Source: Nonomuraea aurantiaca
GTDB taxonomy: Bacteria; Actinomycetota; Actinomycetes; Streptosporangiales; Streptosporangiaceae
Assembly: GCF_020215705.1 (NCBI RefSeq)
Contig: NZ_JAIWNB010000011.1
Coordinates: 274,245 to 338,244, forward strand
DNA: 64,000 nt
Direction of reading: 5' to 3'
In this document: positions 25,093 through 34,271 of the stretch, one piece after another
Numbering within the stretch: the first letter of the stretch is position 1
Layout of the letters: the number at the start of each line of letters is the position of its first letter
The notes under the pieces: model-generated
Databases searched by the model: none
Told to the model about the DNA's origin: nothing
The model's input: the letters and a program-made list of their open reading frames with translations, nothing else
Made by a program: the position numbers and the translations under genes

Positions 25093-26518
25093 CAAGGTAG
25101 GCCTCCAACCCGAGCAGCCCGCCCTCGCGGCCGTATCCGGACTCCTTGTAGCCGCCGAACGGCGCGGCCGGGTCGAACCGGTTGAACGTGTTGGCCCAGA
25201 CCACTCCGGCCCTGAGCTTGTCGGCCATCCACAGGATGCGCGAGCCCTTCTCCGTCCAGATCCCGGCCGACAGCCCGTACGGCGTGTTGTTGGCCTTCTC
25301 CACGGCCTCGGCCGGGGTGCGGAACGTCAGCACCGACAGCACCGGGCCGAAGACCTCCTCCCGGGCGATGCGGTGCGACTGGGCCACGCCGGTGAAGACG
25401 GTCGGCGGGAACCAGAAGCCCTTGTCGGGCAGGTCGCAGGCGGGCGACCAGCGTTCGGCCCCCTCCTGCTCGCCGAGGTCGCTGAGCGAGCGGATCTTCG
25501 CCAGTTGCTCGGCCGAGTTGATCGCGCCGATGTCGGTGTTCTTGTCGAGCGGGTCGCCCAGCCGCAGCGTGCCGAGGCGCCGCTTGAGCCCCGTCAGCAG
25601 CTCGTCCTGGATCGACTCCTGCACCAGCAGCCGGGAGCCCGCGCAGCACACGTGCCCCTGGTTGAAGAAGATGCCGTTGACCACGCCCTCGACGGCCTGG
25701 TCGAGCGCGGCGTCGTCGAAGACGATGTTCGCGGCCTTGCCGCCCAGCTCCAGCGTGAGCTTCTTGCCGGTGCCCGCGACGGTCCGGGCGATGATCCGGC
25801 CGACCTCGGTGGAGCCGGTGAAGGCCACCTTGTTCACGTCGGGGTGGGCGACCACGGCGGCGCCGGTCTCACCCGCTCCCGTGACGATGTTGACGACACC
25901 GGGCGGCAGGTCGGCCTGCTGGCAGATCTCCGCGAACAGCAGCGCCGTCAGCGGCGTGGTCTCGGCCGGCTTCAGCACCACCGTGTTGCCGCAGGCCAGC
26001 GCCGGGGCGATCTTCCAGGCCAGCATGAGCAGGGGGAAGTTCCACGGGATGACCTGCCCGGCGACGCCGAGCGGCCGGGGGTCCGCGCCGAACCCGGCGT
26101 ACTCCAGCTTGTCGGCCCAGCCGGCGTAGTAGAAGAAGTGCGCGGCGACGAGCGGCAGGTCCACGTCGCGCGACTCGCGGATGGGCTTGCCGTTGTCGAG
26201 CGACTCCAGCACGGCCAGCTCGCGGGCGCGTTCCTGGATGATGCGGGCGATCCTGAACAAGTATTTGGCCCGCTCGGCCCCCGGCATCGCGCTCCAGACC
26301 CCAAAGGCCTTGCGCGCGGCCTGTACGGCCCGGTCGACGTCGTCGGCGGAGGCCGTGGCGACCTCCGCCAGCTTCTCCTCCGTCGCCGGGTTGATCGTCT
26401 TGAAGGGAGAGCCCGAACCGTCCGCGAACTCGCCGTTGATGAACAGCCCGTACGACGGCTTCAGATCGACGATGTCGCGCGACTCGGGCGCCGGTGCGTA
26501 TGCGAAGCTCGCCATCAT
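25085..26518 (-). CDS. Aldehyde dehydrogenase
   Basis: A 477-residue NAD(P)-dependent aldehyde dehydrogenase. Visible motifs are VIPWNFPLLMLAWKIAPALACGNTVVLKPAE, the Glu of LTLELGGKAA, the nucleophile region GIFFNQGHVCCAGSR and EEVFGPVLSVLTF. Within the deoC operon it probably oxidises acetaldehyde or a related aldehyde released by the aldolase. Two ATGs open the gene (26518 and 26515); the first overlaps the deoC stop by one base. Confidence 0.93.
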   Translation of the reverse strand: MMASFAYAPAPESRDIVDLKPSYGLFINGEFADGSGSPFKTINPATEEKLAEVATASADDVDRAVQAARKAFGVWSAMPGAERAKYLFRIARIIQERARELAVLESLDNGKPIRESRDVDLPLVAAHFFYYAGWADKLEYAGFGADPRPLGVAGQVIPWNFPLLMLAWKIAPALACGNTVVLKPAETTPLTALLFAEICQQADLPPGVVNIVTGAGETGAAVVAHPDVNKVAFTGSTEVGRIIARTVAGTGKKLTLELGGKAANIVFDDAALDQAVEGVVNGIFFNQGHVCCAGSRLLVQESIQDELLTGLKRRLGTLRLGDPLDKNTDIGAINSAEQLAKIRSLSDLGEQEGAERWSPACDLPDKGFWFPPTVFTGVAQSHRIAREEVFGPVLSVLTFRTPAEAVEKANNTPYGLSAGIWTEKGSRILWMADKLRAGVVWANTFNRFDPAAPFGGYKESGYGREGGLLGLEAYLDV

Positions 26519-27513
26519 CAGTCCAAGGTGAAGTAGTCGGGGCCCGCGTAACGGCCGGTCGTGAGCTTCTGGCGCTGCATCAGCAGGTCGTTCAGCAGCG
26601 ACGACGCGCCCAGCCTGAACCAGTCGGGCGACAGCCAGTCCTCGCCCGCGGTCTCGTTGACCAGCACGAGGTTCTTGATGGCGTCCTTGGTGGTGCGGAT
26701 GCCGCCGGCCGGCTTCACGCCGACCTGCCGGCCCGTCTCGTCACGGAAGTCGCGCACCGCCTCCAGCATGATCATCGTCACCGGCGGCGTGGCGGCCGGG
26801 GCCACCTTCCCGGTGGAGGTCTTGATGAAGTCGGCTCCGGCCAGCATCGCCAGCCAGGACGCCCGCCGTACGTTGTCGTAGGTCGACAGCTCGCCGGTCT
26901 CGAGGATCACCTTCAGGTGGGCGGAGCCGCAGGCGGCCTTCACCGCGACGATCTCCTCGTACACCTTGAGATAGTCGCCGGACAGGAACGCGCCGCGGTC
27001 GATCACCATGTCGATCTCGTCGGCGCCCGCGGCGACGGCGAGCGCGGTGTCGCTCACCTTGACCTCCAGCGAGGAGCGTCCGCTCGGGAAGGCGGTCGCC
27101 ACGGAGGCGACCTTCACCCCCGAGCCGCGCAGCGCGCCGGCGGCCACGGCCACCAGGTCGGGATAGACGCAGACGGCGGCCACCCGGGGCGCTCCCTCGC
27201 CGGGGTGCGTCGCCTTGGTGCACATCGCACGGACCTTGCCGTGCGTGTCCGCGCCCTCGAGCGTGGTGAGGTCGACCATCGAGATGGCCAGGTCGATCGC
27301 CATGGCCTTGGCGCTGGTCTTGATGGAGCGGGTGCCGAGCATCGCCGCTCGCTGGTCCGCGCCGACCCGGTCGACACCGGGCAGGCCGTGCAGGAATGCT
27401 CGCAGCGTCGCGCCGGACGAGCCGACGTCGGCGAGCGAGGTAGTCACAGTTGACACCTCCACAGGATCGCCGACCAGGTGGGCTACGTCCAAACCGGATC
27501 TATAAGGCGGCAT
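26518..27513 (-). CDS. deoC: Deoxyribose-phosphate aldolase DeoC
   Basis: Class I aldolase that splits 2-deoxyribose-5-phosphate into glyceraldehyde-3-phosphate and acetaldehyde during deoxynucleoside catabolism. The 331-residue product has the Schiff-base Lys in GADFIKTSTGK and the second active-site Lys in VGVKPAGGIRT. KVILETGEL is also conserved. The N-terminus is about 70-80 residues longer than small bacterial DeoC, as in actinobacterial forms. ATG 27513 follows AGGAGG seven bases upstream. First gene of a deoC-dehydrogenase operon. Confidence 0.93.
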   Translation of the reverse strand: MPPYRSGLDVAHLVGDPVEVSTVTTSLADVGSSGATLRAFLHGLPGVDRVGADQRAAMLGTRSIKTSAKAMAIDLAISMVDLTTLEGADTHGKVRAMCTKATHPGEGAPRVAAVCVYPDLVAVAAGALRGSGVKVASVATAFPSGRSSLEVKVSDTALAVAAGADEIDMVIDRGAFLSGDYLKVYEEIVAVKAACGSAHLKVILETGELSTYDNVRRASWLAMLAGADFIKTSTGKVAPAATPPVTMIMLEAVRDFRDETGRQVGVKPAGGIRTTKDAIKNLVLVNETAGEDWLSPDWFRLGASSLLNDLLMQRQKLTTGRYAGPDYFTLD

Positions 27514-27642
27514 AGGCGCGCCTCCTAAGTACTCCCTGGCCTGGAGTTTCCCGGGAGATAGGGCATCCGCCCGATGTGGCGGTAGGGGCCTTAGCCCGAA
27601 CCTTAAGAGTGTCAGCAAGAAACAAGAAGGAGACACACCATC

Positions 27643-27789
27643 ATGAGTCCCGAGATCGAATACCAGATCATGAAGAGCCACGTCAACGAGCTGCAGCAGG
27701 CGGCCGCGCGACACCGTCAGGTACGCGAGGCCCAGGAGGGCAACAAGTCCGAGCGCCGCTCGGTGTTCGGTAAGCGCCGCTCCTCATGA
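27643..27789 (+). CDS. 48-residue conserved-looking small charged protein
   Basis: A short gene with a clear ribosome-binding site (AAGGAG ending ten bases before ATG 27643) and a terminator 14 bases after its stop. The product starts MSPEIEYQIMKSHVNELQQA, is helical and charged, and ends GKRRSS with many Arg/Lys residues. It looks like a single amphipathic helix with a basic tail, perhaps nucleic-acid binding. I do not recognise a named family. Confidence 0.65.
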   Translation: MSPEIEYQIMKSHVNELQQAAARHRQVREAQEGNKSERRSVFGKRRSS

Positions 27790-27802
27790 CCGCCCCACAA
27801 GC

Positions 27803-27832
27803 GCCCGGCCGCAACCTCCCTCGCGGCCGGGC
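27803..27832 (+). terminator. hairpin terminator after the 48-residue gene
   Basis: Perfect ten-bp stem GCCCGGCCGC/GCGGCCGGGC with a ten-base loop, 14 bases downstream of the small gene. There is no T-run, as is usual for actinobacterial hairpin terminators. Confidence 0.7.
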
Positions 27833-27833
27833 C

Positions 27834-27950
27834 ACCGTCCCTCCCTAGGACCGCCTTCCTCCCCATTTCGAAGGCGGTATCCGAATCGAGACGGTCTCGT
27901 GACGAACCCCAGGGGACCCGTCGCGGCCAGCGCCCCAGCGGGCCAAGCCG
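27834..27950. repeat. dispersed GC-rich intergenic repeat, copy 1
   Basis: Contains GGCGGTATCC and GAGACGGTCTCGTGACGAAC followed by CCCAGGGGACCCG, which recur in altered form at 30950-30980 and 34223-34260. It fills the space between the 48-residue gene and the LuxR regulator. Confidence 0.5.
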
Positions 27951-27998
27951 CCCGTCAACCTGCCCTAAATGCGTCGAAAGCGACTGGTGAGGCATGAC

Positions 27999-30881
27999 AT
28001 GCTGGACGACATGCTGGGACGTTCGGTAAGTCCCGTCTTCGTGGGGCGGGAAGAGGAGCTCACGACCCTCTCTCAAGCCTTCGACGAGGCCCGGAAGGGC
28101 GCCGCGACAGCCGTGCTGGTCGGCGGCGAGGCGGGAGTCGGCAAGACCCGGCTGGTACAGCGCTTCGCCGAGCAGGCGGCGCGGAGCGGGGCTCATGTGC
28201 TGTACGGCGGGTGCGTCGAGCTCTCCACGGAGGGCTTGGCCTACGCGCCGTTCACGGCTGCCCTGAGGCAGCTGGTCAGGGAGCAGGGCACCACCCAGAT
28301 CGCCGCGCTGCTGCCGGGCGGCGCCGAACGCGACCTGGCCCGGCTGCTCCCCGAGTTCGGCGAGCCCAGCGGCGACGGCGAGACCGACACGGGCCGGGCA
28401 CGTCTGTTCGAGCAGTTCCTGACGCTCCTCCAACGGCTGGCCGGCAACCGGCCGACGATCCTGCTCATCGAGGACATCCACTGGGCCGACCGGTCCAGCC
28501 GCGATCTGATCGCCTTCCTCAGCCGCAACCTCGGCACCGCGCAGATATTGATCGTCATGACCTACCGCTCCGACGACCTGCACCGGCAGCATCCGCTCCG
28601 GCCGGTCCTGGCCGAGCTGGGCCGGGTCAGCGGCGTACTCAGGCTCGACCTGCCCCGCCTGTCCAGGGACGAGGTCGCCCTGCAGATGGCCGGGATCCTC
28701 GGCAGCGACCCCGATTACCCCAAGGTGCAGAAGGTCTACGAGCGCAGCGAGGGCATCCCGCTGTTCGTCGAGGCCCTGCTCGACTGCGGCGAGGACTGCG
28801 CGTTCCCCGAGTCGATGCAGGACCTGATACTCGGCTCGGTCGAGCGGCTGCCCGAGGAGACCCAGCGCGTGCTGCGCATCGCCGCCGCGGGCGGCATCAG
28901 GGTCGGCCACGCCCTGCTCGCCGCGGTCAGCGGCCTGTCCGACCTGGAGCTGGAGGCCGCGCTGCGGTCGGCCATCGCCGGGAACGTGCTGCAGATCGCC
29001 GACAACCGCGCCTACGTCTTCCGGCACTCCCTCATCCGCGAGGCCGTACACGACGAGCTGCTGCCCGGTGAGCATCAACGGCTGCACTCGCGCTACGCCG
29101 AGGAGATCTCGCGCGACCGCAAGCTGGTGCCGCCGGGCCGGGCCGCCGTGGAGCTGGCCCACCACTGGTACGGCGCGCGCAACGACCTCTGGGCGCTGAT
29201 CTCGGCCTGGGAGGCGGCGCAGAAGTCGTTCGTGGCCTTCGCCTACACCGAGGCGATCCCGCTGCTCGAACGCGTACTCATGCTGTGGGACCGGGTGCCG
29301 GACGCGGCCGAGCGCATCGGCGCCGACCACACGGCGGTGCTCGAACGCGCGAGTGAGGCCGCCCTCGCGGGCGGCGAGCTCGACCGGGGCATCAAGTTCG
29401 TCAAGGCGGCCCTGTCGCAGCTCGACGAGACCCGGGAGCCGGCCCGGGTCGCCACGCTGATCGTGCGCTGGGCCAACCTCAAGATCTACAAGGGCAAGAC
29501 CGGCGTCCTCGACGACTTCCAGCACGCGCTGCGTCTGGTGCCCGAGCCGAACCTGGCCCGCGCGAGCGTCATCATGCCGATGAGCCAGCACCTGATGCTC
29601 CGTGGCGACGTCAAGGAGGGCACCCGGCTCATCGAAGAGGGGCTGCGCCTGTGCCGGGACCTCGGCGACAAGTGCCTCGAAGGGGACCTCCTGCTGAACC
29701 TGGCGCTCGGCCACTCGATCGACGGTGACACAGAGGCGACGCTGGCCACCAACCTGCGGGCGCTGGAAATGGGCCGTCAGGAGAACTCGGGACGGCTCAT
29801 CGCGCGGGCGATCGGCAACAACATCGACGCGCTGAGCGACCTCGGGCGCTCCGAAGAAGCGCTCGCGCTGGCCGACGAGGGCTGGCAGCTGGCCAAGCAG
29901 TACGGCCGGATGCGGCTCAACGGGCTGTTCATCCTCCTCAACAGGGCCGAGGCGCTGGAGGCCATCGGCCGCTGGGACGAGGCCCTCGAGACCCTCGCTC
30001 AGGCGCTCAGCTTCGGTCCCGTGCTGCGCACCTACAACCACCTGCTCCGCGTACGCGCCGACATCGCGCTGGCCAGGGGCGAGCTCGCGGTCGTCGAAGG
30101 CATCCTGGCGGAGCTGGGCGTGCTCAAGGAGCGGCCCGAGGAGTTCCTCCAGGACATCACCAACAGCACCCGGCTGCGCATCGGCTGGCACCTGTTCAAG
30201 GGCGAGTCGCTGGCCGCGCTGGCCGTGACCGAGCGCATCCTGTCGTTGTCGTCGCAGTCCCCGTCGTCGCAGTCCCCCAAAGCCATGCTGGGCTGGCGGC
30301 GGCTGGCCCTGGTCACCCTGGTCTGCGACACGGCCGAGGACGCCGAGCCCGACCGGGTCCGCGCGGTGCGCGAGCAGGCCGCCAGGGTGGCCGCGAACCT
30401 CAAGGTCAGCGGGCCGGTGGCGGAGGCGTACAAACTGACGTACTCGCGCGACTTCGACGCGGCCGCGGCCGCCTGGGAACGCCTCAAGCGCCCGCACAAC
30501 CAGGCCAAGGCCCTCGTCAGAGCGGCCACCGCAGTGGCGCGGTCGGGCGACAGGGAGGGCGCGGCGACCCGCCTCGCCGTGGCCGCGCCGCTGGCCGCCG
30601 CGCTGCGGGCGACGCCGCTGATCGACGAGATCGAGGCGCTCTCCCGGCGCGTCGGCGTCGTCCAGCAGCAGGCGACCGTCCCCGAGCTGCTCACGCCGCG
30701 CGAGACGGAGGTGCTCCGGCTGGTGGCGCTGGGCCGTACGAACCGGGACATCGCCGGCGAGCTGTTCATCTCGGCCAAGACCGTCAGCGTGCACGTGTCC
30801 AACATCCTGGCCAAACTGGGCGTGACCACCCGCGGCGAGGCAGCGGCGGCCGCACACCGCCTCTCCCTACTGACTCGGTAG
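27999..30881 (+). CDS. Large LuxR-family regulator with AAA ATPase domain
   Basis: A 960-residue signal-transduction regulator of the LAL (large ATP-binding LuxR) type. It has Walker A VGGEAGVGKTRLVQRF near residues 37-52 and Walker B ILLIEDIHWADRSS near 155-170. A helical TPR-like middle (about 400-850) precedes the C-terminal LuxR HTH LTPRETEVLRLVALGRTNRDIA...TVSVHVSNIL near 895-945. I prefer ATG 27999 (TGAGG six bases upstream). A small internal repeat SSQSPSSQSP lies near residue 750. Such proteins often control secondary metabolism or sugar use; no target is evident here. Confidence 0.9.
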   Translation: MLDDMLGRSVSPVFVGREEELTTLSQAFDEARKGAATAVLVGGEAGVGKTRLVQRFAEQAARSGAHVLYGGCVELSTEGLAYAPFTAALRQLVREQGTTQIAALLPGGAERDLARLLPEFGEPSGDGETDTGRARLFEQFLTLLQRLAGNRPTILLIEDIHWADRSSRDLIAFLSRNLGTAQILIVMTYRSDDLHRQHPLRPVLAELGRVSGVLRLDLPRLSRDEVALQMAGILGSDPDYPKVQKVYERSEGIPLFVEALLDCGEDCAFPESMQDLILGSVERLPEETQRVLRIAAAGGIRVGHALLAAVSGLSDLELEAALRSAIAGNVLQIADNRAYVFRHSLIREAVHDELLPGEHQRLHSRYAEEISRDRKLVPPGRAAVELAHHWYGARNDLWALISAWEAAQKSFVAFAYTEAIPLLERVLMLWDRVPDAAERIGADHTAVLERASEAALAGGELDRGIKFVKAALSQLDETREPARVATLIVRWANLKIYKGKTGVLDDFQHALRLVPEPNLARASVIMPMSQHLMLRGDVKEGTRLIEEGLRLCRDLGDKCLEGDLLLNLALGHSIDGDTEATLATNLRALEMGRQENSGRLIARAIGNNIDALSDLGRSEEALALADEGWQLAKQYGRMRLNGLFILLNRAEALEAIGRWDEALETLAQALSFGPVLRTYNHLLRVRADIALARGELAVVEGILAELGVLKERPEEFLQDITNSTRLRIGWHLFKGESLAALAVTERILSLSSQSPSSQSPKAMLGWRRLALVTLVCDTAEDAEPDRVRAVREQAARVAANLKVSGPVAEAYKLTYSRDFDAAAAAWERLKRPHNQAKALVRAATAVARSGDREGAATRLAVAAPLAAALRATPLIDEIEALSRRVGVVQQQATVPELLTPRETEVLRLVALGRTNRDIAGELFISAKTVSVHVSNILAKLGVTTRGEAAAAAHRLSLLTR

Positions 30882-30980
30882 GACCCCCCACCACGACGGA
30901 CCGTCTTCTTCTCCTCCCCCGAAGGACCCCAGCCACGACGGACGTCACAGGAGTCGAGACGGTGGCGTAACGGACCCACT
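30881..30980. repeat. dispersed GC-rich intergenic repeat, copy 2
   Basis: Holds inverted copies of GACGGACCGTCTTCTTCTCC and CCCCCGAAGGACCCC(AG)CCACGACGGACG, then GAGACGGTGGCGTAACGGACCC overlapping the end of the UvrA-like gene. The same words recur at 34141-34260 and 40381-40565. Confidence 0.55.
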
Positions 30981-33245
30981 CCCCCAGGCAGCCAGGTCCC
31001 GGCGAAGGAACTCGGCGGTGTGGGAGCCGTCAGCCGCCAGCAGGTCGCGCGGCGTGCCCTCGAAGAGCACCCGGCCGCCCTGCCCGCCACCCTCGGGCCC
31101 GAGGTCGATGACCCAGTCGGCGTTCTTGACCACGTCCAGGTTGTGCTCGATGACGACCACCGAGTTCCCGGCGTCGACGAGCCGGTCCATGATGTCGAGC
31201 AGCCGCTTCACGTCCGACATGTGCAGGCCGGTGGTCGGCTCGTCCAGGACGTACACGGTGCCGCTCTTGTGCAGTTCAGTGGCCAGCTTGATGCGCTGGC
31301 ACTCGCCGCCCGACAGCGTGCTGAGCGGCTGCCCGAGCGTGAGGTAGTCGAGCCCGACGTCGTTGACCGCGCGCAGCACCCGCCTGAGCTTCGGCTGCGG
31401 GAAGAACGCGAACGCCTCGGCCGCCGTCATCTCCAGCACGTCGCTGATCGACTTCCCGTCGAGCTTGTGCTCCAGCACCTCCGGCCGGAAGCGCCGCCCC
31501 TGGCAGACCTCGCAGGTCGACTTCAGCCCGTCCATGAACGCCAGGTCGGTGTAGATGACGCCGAGACCCTGGCAGGCGGGGCAGGCGCCCTTGGAGTTGG
31601 GGCTGAACAGCGAGGCGCTCACCGAGCCGGCCCGTGCGAACAGCCGCCGGATCTCGTCCAGCATCCCGGTGTAGGTGGCGGGGTTGGAGCGGCGCGAGAC
31701 GCTGACGGCCGACTGGTCGATGACCACCGCATCGGGGTGGCGGCTCAGGAACACGTCGTTGACCAGCGTGCTCTTGCCGGATCCCGCGACGCCCGTCACG
31801 ACGGTCAGCACGCCGGCGGGGATGTCGACGGTGACGTCCTTCAGGTTGTGCGTGTTCGCGCCGGCGATCGTCATCGCGCCCGTGGGGCGCCGGTAGCCGG
31901 TCTTCAGGGGTAGTCGCTGCTTCATGTACCGGCCGGTCATGGTGTCCGCCTCGGGCAGCGCCGCCGCGGTGCCCTCGTACACCACCTGCCCGCCGCGTGT
32001 CCCGGCGCCGGGGCCGATGTCCACGACGTGGTCGGCGATCCTGATCACCTCGGGGTCGTGCTCGACGACGATGACCGTGTTGCCCTTGTCCCGCAGCTTG
32101 CGCAGCAGCGTGTTGAGCCGTTCGACGTCGCGCGCGTGCAGCCCGACGCTCGGCTCGTCGAAGACGTACATCATGTCCGTGAGGCTGCTGCTGAGGTGCC
32201 GCACCATCTTGACGCGCTGTGACTCGCCGCCCGAGAGCGTGGCGGTCTCGCGGTCGAGGCTGAGGTAGCCGAGGCCGATCGTGACGAGGTCGCGCACCCG
32301 CTCGATCAGGCTCGCCACCACGGGAGCGCCCACCGGGTCGGTGAACCCGGCCAGCACCTCAACGAGCTCGGTGGCCTCCATCGCGGCGAGCCGGGCGATG
32401 TTGAAGCCGTCGATCTCGCAGCCGAGCACCTCCTGATTGAGCCGGGTGCCCGCGCACAGCGCGCAGGTGGCCGTCGTGACGTACTCCTGGAAGAGCCGGC
32501 GGTTGGCCTCGGACATCTCGGCGACGTCCTTCTTGATGTACAGGCGGGTGAACCGCTCCACCACGCCCTCGTAGCTGGAGTTGATCGTGCCGCCCTGCCA
32601 CTCCAGCGGCACCTTGGCCTGGGCGCCGTGCAGCAGCGTCGCCCATTCCCGCTCGTCGTAGTCGGCCAGCCTCTTGTCGTTGTCGAACAGGCCGGAGTTG
32701 GCGTAGATCTTCCAGTACCAGGTGCCGACCGCGAAGTGCGGGTGCAGGAGGGCACCTTCGTTCAGCGACCGGGACCTGTCCAGGAAGACGTCGAGGTCGA
32801 GCGCGACCGTCCTGCCCAGACCCTCGCATTCGGGGCACATGCCCTGAGGATCGTTGAACGAGAAGGCGTTGGAGTAGCCGACGAACGGCTTGCCGACCCG
32901 CGAGAACAGCAGTCTCAGCAGCGAGTAGATGTCGCTGATCGTGCCGACGGTCGAACGCGAGCCGCCCCCGAGCCGCTTCTGGTCGACCACGATCGCGGCG
33001 GAGAGGTTCTCGATCACGTCGACGTCCGGCTGCCCGTACTTCGGCAGCCTGTTGCGGGCGAAGCTGGTGAAGGTCTCGTTGAGCTGCCGCTGCGCCTCGG
33101 CGGCCAGGGTGTCGAACACAATGGACGACTTCCCGGACCCGGATACGCCGGTGAAGACGGTGATCTGCCCCTTCGGGATGCTCAGGGAGATGTCGCGGAG
33201 ATTGTTCTCGCGCGCGCCGATGATCTGGATACGGGACGCCTGCAA
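30945..33245 (-). CDS. UvrA-like ABC ATPase (drug-resistance/UvrA2 type)
   Basis: A 766-residue twin ABC ATPase of the UvrA family. Walker A sequences are GVSGSGKSS and GVAGSGKST, with signatures LSGGESQRVKM and LSGGECQRIKLA. Zinc-type pairs CPECEGLG, CPACQGLG and CEVCQGRR are visible. It is about 180 residues shorter than canonical UvrA, as in UvrA2/DrrC-type proteins that protect DNA-drug targets such as anthracycline-bound DNA. The start is probably TTG 33245, five bases after GAGGAG; GTG 33251 overlaps that site. It is divergent from a TetR repressor with a long dyad between them. Confidence 0.88.
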   Translation of the reverse strand: MQASRIQIIGARENNLRDISLSIPKGQITVFTGVSGSGKSSIVFDTLAAEAQRQLNETFTSFARNRLPKYGQPDVDVIENLSAAIVVDQKRLGGGSRSTVGTISDIYSLLRLLFSRVGKPFVGYSNAFSFNDPQGMCPECEGLGRTVALDLDVFLDRSRSLNEGALLHPHFAVGTWYWKIYANSGLFDNDKRLADYDEREWATLLHGAQAKVPLEWQGGTINSSYEGVVERFTRLYIKKDVAEMSEANRRLFQEYVTTATCALCAGTRLNQEVLGCEIDGFNIARLAAMEATELVEVLAGFTDPVGAPVVASLIERVRDLVTIGLGYLSLDRETATLSGGESQRVKMVRHLSSSLTDMMYVFDEPSVGLHARDVERLNTLLRKLRDKGNTVIVVEHDPEVIRIADHVVDIGPGAGTRGGQVVYEGTAAALPEADTMTGRYMKQRLPLKTGYRRPTGAMTIAGANTHNLKDVTVDIPAGVLTVVTGVAGSGKSTLVNDVFLSRHPDAVVIDQSAVSVSRRSNPATYTGMLDEIRRLFARAGSVSASLFSPNSKGACPACQGLGVIYTDLAFMDGLKSTCEVCQGRRFRPEVLEHKLDGKSISDVLEMTAAEAFAFFPQPKLRRVLRAVNDVGLDYLTLGQPLSTLSGGECQRIKLATELHKSGTVYVLDEPTTGLHMSDVKRLLDIMDRLVDAGNSVVVIEHNLDVVKNADWVIDLGPEGGGQGGRVLFEGTPRDLLAADGSHTAEFLRRDLAAWGSGSVTPPSRLL

Positions 33246-33266
33246 CGCCACTCCTCGATCTCGAGT

Positions 33267-33303
33267 AACTCCGTACGCAGTACATCGTACTATGTACGGA
33301 GTT
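33267..33303. promoter_or_regulatory. 37-bp nested dyad between UvrA-like and TetR genes
   Basis: The outer arms are AACTCCGTAC and GTACGGAGTT, and inside them GTAC-ATC-GTAC gives a second symmetric pair, so GTAC recurs four times at seven-base steps. It lies in the shared promoter, ending at the TetR start codon. The symmetry and spacing fit two TetR dimers side by side. Confidence 0.8.
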
Positions 33304-34095
33304 ATGCTGAGTGAGAAGATGGATGATGTGCCGCTCACGATCGCCCGGACCAGCGCCGGAGACCCCGCCCGCACCATAGAGCTGCTCTGGAGGCGGCCGG
33401 GAGCGCGGCCGGCGCAGCGCGGGCCACGTCAGGGCCACACGGTCGACGAGGTAGTCGCCGCCGCGATCGCCGTCGCCGACGAGGAGGGCCTCGACGCCAC
33501 GACGATGCGGCGGGTCGCCCAGGCGCTGGGGATCGGCACGATGTCGCTCTACACGTACGTGCCGGGCAAGGCCGAGCTGCTCGACCTCATGCTCGACACG
33601 GTCCTCGGCCAGATGCCGCGCCCCGACCTCGCGGACCTGCCGTGGCGGGCGCGGCTGGAGGCGGTGGCGCGGGCCAACCTCACGCTGTACGAACGACACC
33701 CGTGGATGCTCGCCGTGTCCACCACACGCCCGCCGCTCGGCCCGGGGGTCCTGGCCAAGTACGAGCACGAGCTGCGGGCCTTCGAAGGGCTCGGCCTGGG
33801 CGACGTGGAGATGGACGCCGCCCTGACCTACCTGCTCGGCTTCGTCCACGCCTCCGCCCGCTCAGCCGCCGACCAGCGGGCCGCCCAGAACGACGCGATG
33901 ACGGACGAGCAGTGGTGGGCCGTCAGCTCTCCGCTGCTCGCCCGCCTCTCCGACGAGGCCGCCTACCCGACGGCCAGCCGGGTCGGCGCGGCCGCCGGAG
34001 CCGCCCACCAGGCCGCCTACAGCGCCGACCACGCCTACGAGTTCGGCCTTGAGCGCGTCCTGGACGGCCTCCAGGTCCTCATCGAACGCCGCTAG
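33304..34095 (+). CDS. TetR/AcrR family transcriptional regulator
   Basis: A 263-residue repressor. After a basic N-terminal extension the HTH is HTVDEVVAAAIAVADEEGLDATTMRRVAQALGIGTMSLYTYVPGKAELLDLMLD (about residues 44-97), followed by a ligand-binding domain with LYERHPWMLAVSTTRPPLGPG. ATG 33304 abuts the dyad; ATG 33319 is an alternative start. It probably represses both itself and the UvrA-like gene and is released by a DNA-active small molecule. Confidence 0.9.
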   Translation: MLSEKMDDVPLTIARTSAGDPARTIELLWRRPGARPAQRGPRQGHTVDEVVAAAIAVADEEGLDATTMRRVAQALGIGTMSLYTYVPGKAELLDLMLDTVLGQMPRPDLADLPWRARLEAVARANLTLYERHPWMLAVSTTRPPLGPGVLAKYEHELRAFEGLGLGDVEMDAALTYLLGFVHASARSAADQRAAQNDAMTDEQWWAVSSPLLARLSDEAAYPTASRVGAAAGAAHQAAYSADHAYEFGLERVLDGLQVLIERR

Positions 34096-34140
34096 AGGCG
34101 CCCTCGCCCGCTACCCGTTCTTCCGCTCCGCCGCAGGGGC

Positions 34141-34260
34141 ATCCTCCGAGGGGCCCGCTTCTTCCCGCTCCCCCGGAGGGGGTATCCCAAGGGACCGCAG
34201 CCACCACAGACCGCCACAGGGGCCGAAACGGTCGTGTCACGAACCTCCGGGGACCCCGTG
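34141..34260. repeat. dispersed GC-rich intergenic repeat, copy 3
   Basis: On the minus strand it reads GGTGGCTGCGGTCCCTTGGG then ATACCCCCTCCGGGGGAGCG, matching the tandem units at 40381-40565. Its other end, GAAACGGTCGTGTCACGAAC, matches copy 1. It separates the TetR gene from the GDT1-family gene. Confidence 0.6.
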
Positions 34261-34271
34261 CGGTCACCGCC

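Noticed and set aside
27717..30857. A 1046-codon open frame antisense to the LuxR regulator gene
   Set aside because: It mirrors the codon-position bias of the plus-strand gene, its translation is low-complexity Arg/Gly/Leu/Val, and no family motif is present.
32929..33303. N-terminal extension of the TetR gene back into the UvrA-like gene
   Set aside because: The extra sequence is antisense to conserved UvrA motifs and crosses the dyad; the TetR homology starts after ATG 33304.
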